Part shown: positions 63,365 to 64,000 of the stretch, one piece after another
How the letters are laid out: each line of letters begins with the position of its first letter
How positions within the stretch are numbered: the first letter of the stretch is position 1
DNA from: an uncultured Bacteroidia bacterium
GTDB lineage: Bacteria; Bacteroidota; Bacteroidia; Bacteroidales; Prolixibacteraceae
Direction of reading: 5' to 3'
Length of the DNA: 64,000 bases
NCBI GenBank assembly: GCA_903897145.1
Contig: CAIUAN010000058.1
Location: 1-64,000, forward strand
Program-made: the position numbers and the translations under genes
The notes under the pieces: generated by a model
The model's input: only the letters and a program-made list of their open reading frames with translations
Database searches by the model: none
Told to the model about the DNA's origin: nothing

Positions 63365-64000
63365 TTACCAAGCAAACATTGGGAATGCCTCCATGGCTTT
63401 ATTTACCTTGCTTCGTACTGCTGCGATTACCTCTTCACTATCGGCGTTTTGAAGCACTTCGTCGATTAATTTTACGATCAATAACATATCTTCTTCTTTC
63501 ATTCCACGTGTGGTTATTGCAGGTGTTCCTACACGTAATCCAGAGGTTAAGAAGGGTGATCTAGAATCGAATGGCACCATGTTTTTATTGATTGTAATAT
63601 CGGCTAAGACAAGTGCATTTTCAGCTTTCTTACCGGTAAGATCAGGAAACTTAGTTCTTAAATCGATCAACATTGAGTGGTTGTCTGTGCCACCTGAAAT
63701 AACCTTATAGCCATTGTCAATAAAGGCCTTAGCCATAACTCGGGCATTCTTTTGAACCTGCGACTGGTACTCTTTGTATTCAGGCTCTAGCGCTTCGCCA
63801 AATGCGATTGCCTTAGATGCGATGACATGCTCAAGTGGACCACCTTGAATTCCTGGGAATATGGCAGAATCAAGAAGTGATGACATCATCCGCACTTCAC
63901 CTTTCTTGGTGGTGATTCCCCAAGGATTTTCAAAATCCTTACCAAGCAGGATAATACCACCACGAGGACCACGTAATGTTTTATGGGTAGTTGAAGTGAC
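63365..64000 (-). CDS. glyA: serine hydroxymethyltransferase (5' part cut by window)
   Basis: The frame stays open to base 64000, so only the carboxy-terminal 212 codons (of roughly 425) are visible. The PLP-binding lysine motif [12 protein letters not shown] lies at the very edge, followed by [34 protein letters not shown] and the carboxy-terminal [17 protein letters not shown] converts serine to glycine and supplies one-carbon units. An internal ATG at 63895 is not the start. Confidence 0.95.
   Translation of the reverse strand, partial: VTSTTHKTLRGPRGGIILLGKDFENPWGITTKKGEVRMMSSLLDSAIFPGIQGGPLEHVIASKAIAFGEALEPEYKEYQSQVQKNARVMAKAFIDNGYKVISGGTDNHSMLIDLRTKFPDLTGKKAENALVLADITINKNMVPFDSRSPFLTSGLRVGTPAITTRGMKEEDMLLIVKLIDEVLQNADSEEVIAAVRSKVNKAMEAFPMFAW

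Noticed and set aside
1-64000. CRISPR arrays, insertion sequences and prophage
   Set aside because: No regularly spaced direct repeats, transposase or integrase frames, or phage structural genes were seen.

Overview
The window reads as chromosomal DNA of a Bacteroidota bacterium (class Bacteroidia level; genus not resolvable). Evidence seen in the sequence: low GC; two proteins with type IX secretion (T9SS) or gliding-type C-terminal sorting domains; families largely typical of this phylum (DUF4290, DUF4922, DUF3109, DUF6132, a FadL-like OmpP1, CE15 and GH127 enzymes); an archaeal/eukaryal-type ProS; and promoter-like TTTG-N18-20-TAnnTTTG sequences. A HydG-type [FeFe]-hydrogenase maturase suggests an anaerobic or facultative lifestyle, while OvoA (ovothiol synthesis) suggests exposure to oxygen. 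No phage, IS element, CRISPR array or rRNA was seen; there is one tRNA (Ser-GGA).

Layout: 1-2.9 kb, outer-membrane FadL-type protein (cut by the window start) with a Gly/Tyr-rich lipoprotein, minus strand. 3-7.2 kb, proS, pepT and tilS, plus strand. 7.2-9.1 kb, two small conserved proteins and a gliding-motility C-terminal domain protein, minus strand. 9.3-14.2 kb, UvrD/PcrA helicase (TTG start), DUF4290, murA (active-site Cys replaced by Asp) and a TlpA-like thioredoxin. 14.5-18.4 kb, GH127 arabinofuranosidase-like enzyme, grpE, dnaJ. 18.4-25.2 kb, minus-strand run: CE15-type esterase, T9SS trypsin-like protease, then a tight three-gene BtuFCD/FecBCD-type ABC importer. 25.3-27.9 kb, Spy-like protein, CvfB, a small unknown, uppP. 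28.2-37.8 kb, tRNA-Ser, DMT transporter, RsmF-type methylase, a GH16-like protein lacking the catalytic glutamates, RidA, DUF1573, gpmI/DUF3109, an orphan xylose-binding-like lipoprotein and an HD hydrolase. 37.9-40.9 kb, hydG with an altered C-terminal cluster motif, and a secreted S37 peptidase.

41-55.7 kb is the most coherent part, a cell-wall salvage island. A membrane-anchored helical protein and a NAGPA-type phosphodiester glycosidase (+) are followed by OvoA, MurQ and a MurK-like sugar kinase (-). Divergently from these run a HIT-like DUF4922 protein, a DigH/GHL10-type glycosidase, a NagZ-serine beta-lactamase fusion, a YkfC-like NlpC/P60 endopeptidase and an L-Ala-D/L-Glu epimerase with a twin-arginine leader (+). 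Together they could take peptidoglycan fragments through glycan cleavage, peptide trimming, dipeptide epimerisation, sugar phosphorylation and lactyl-ether cleavage. With murA and uppP elsewhere in the window, murein metabolism is a recurring theme.

55.8-64 kb, an unknown helical protein, a TonB/TolA-like transducer with TamB (-), tsaD (+), and the 3' part of glyA (-), which runs off the right edge.
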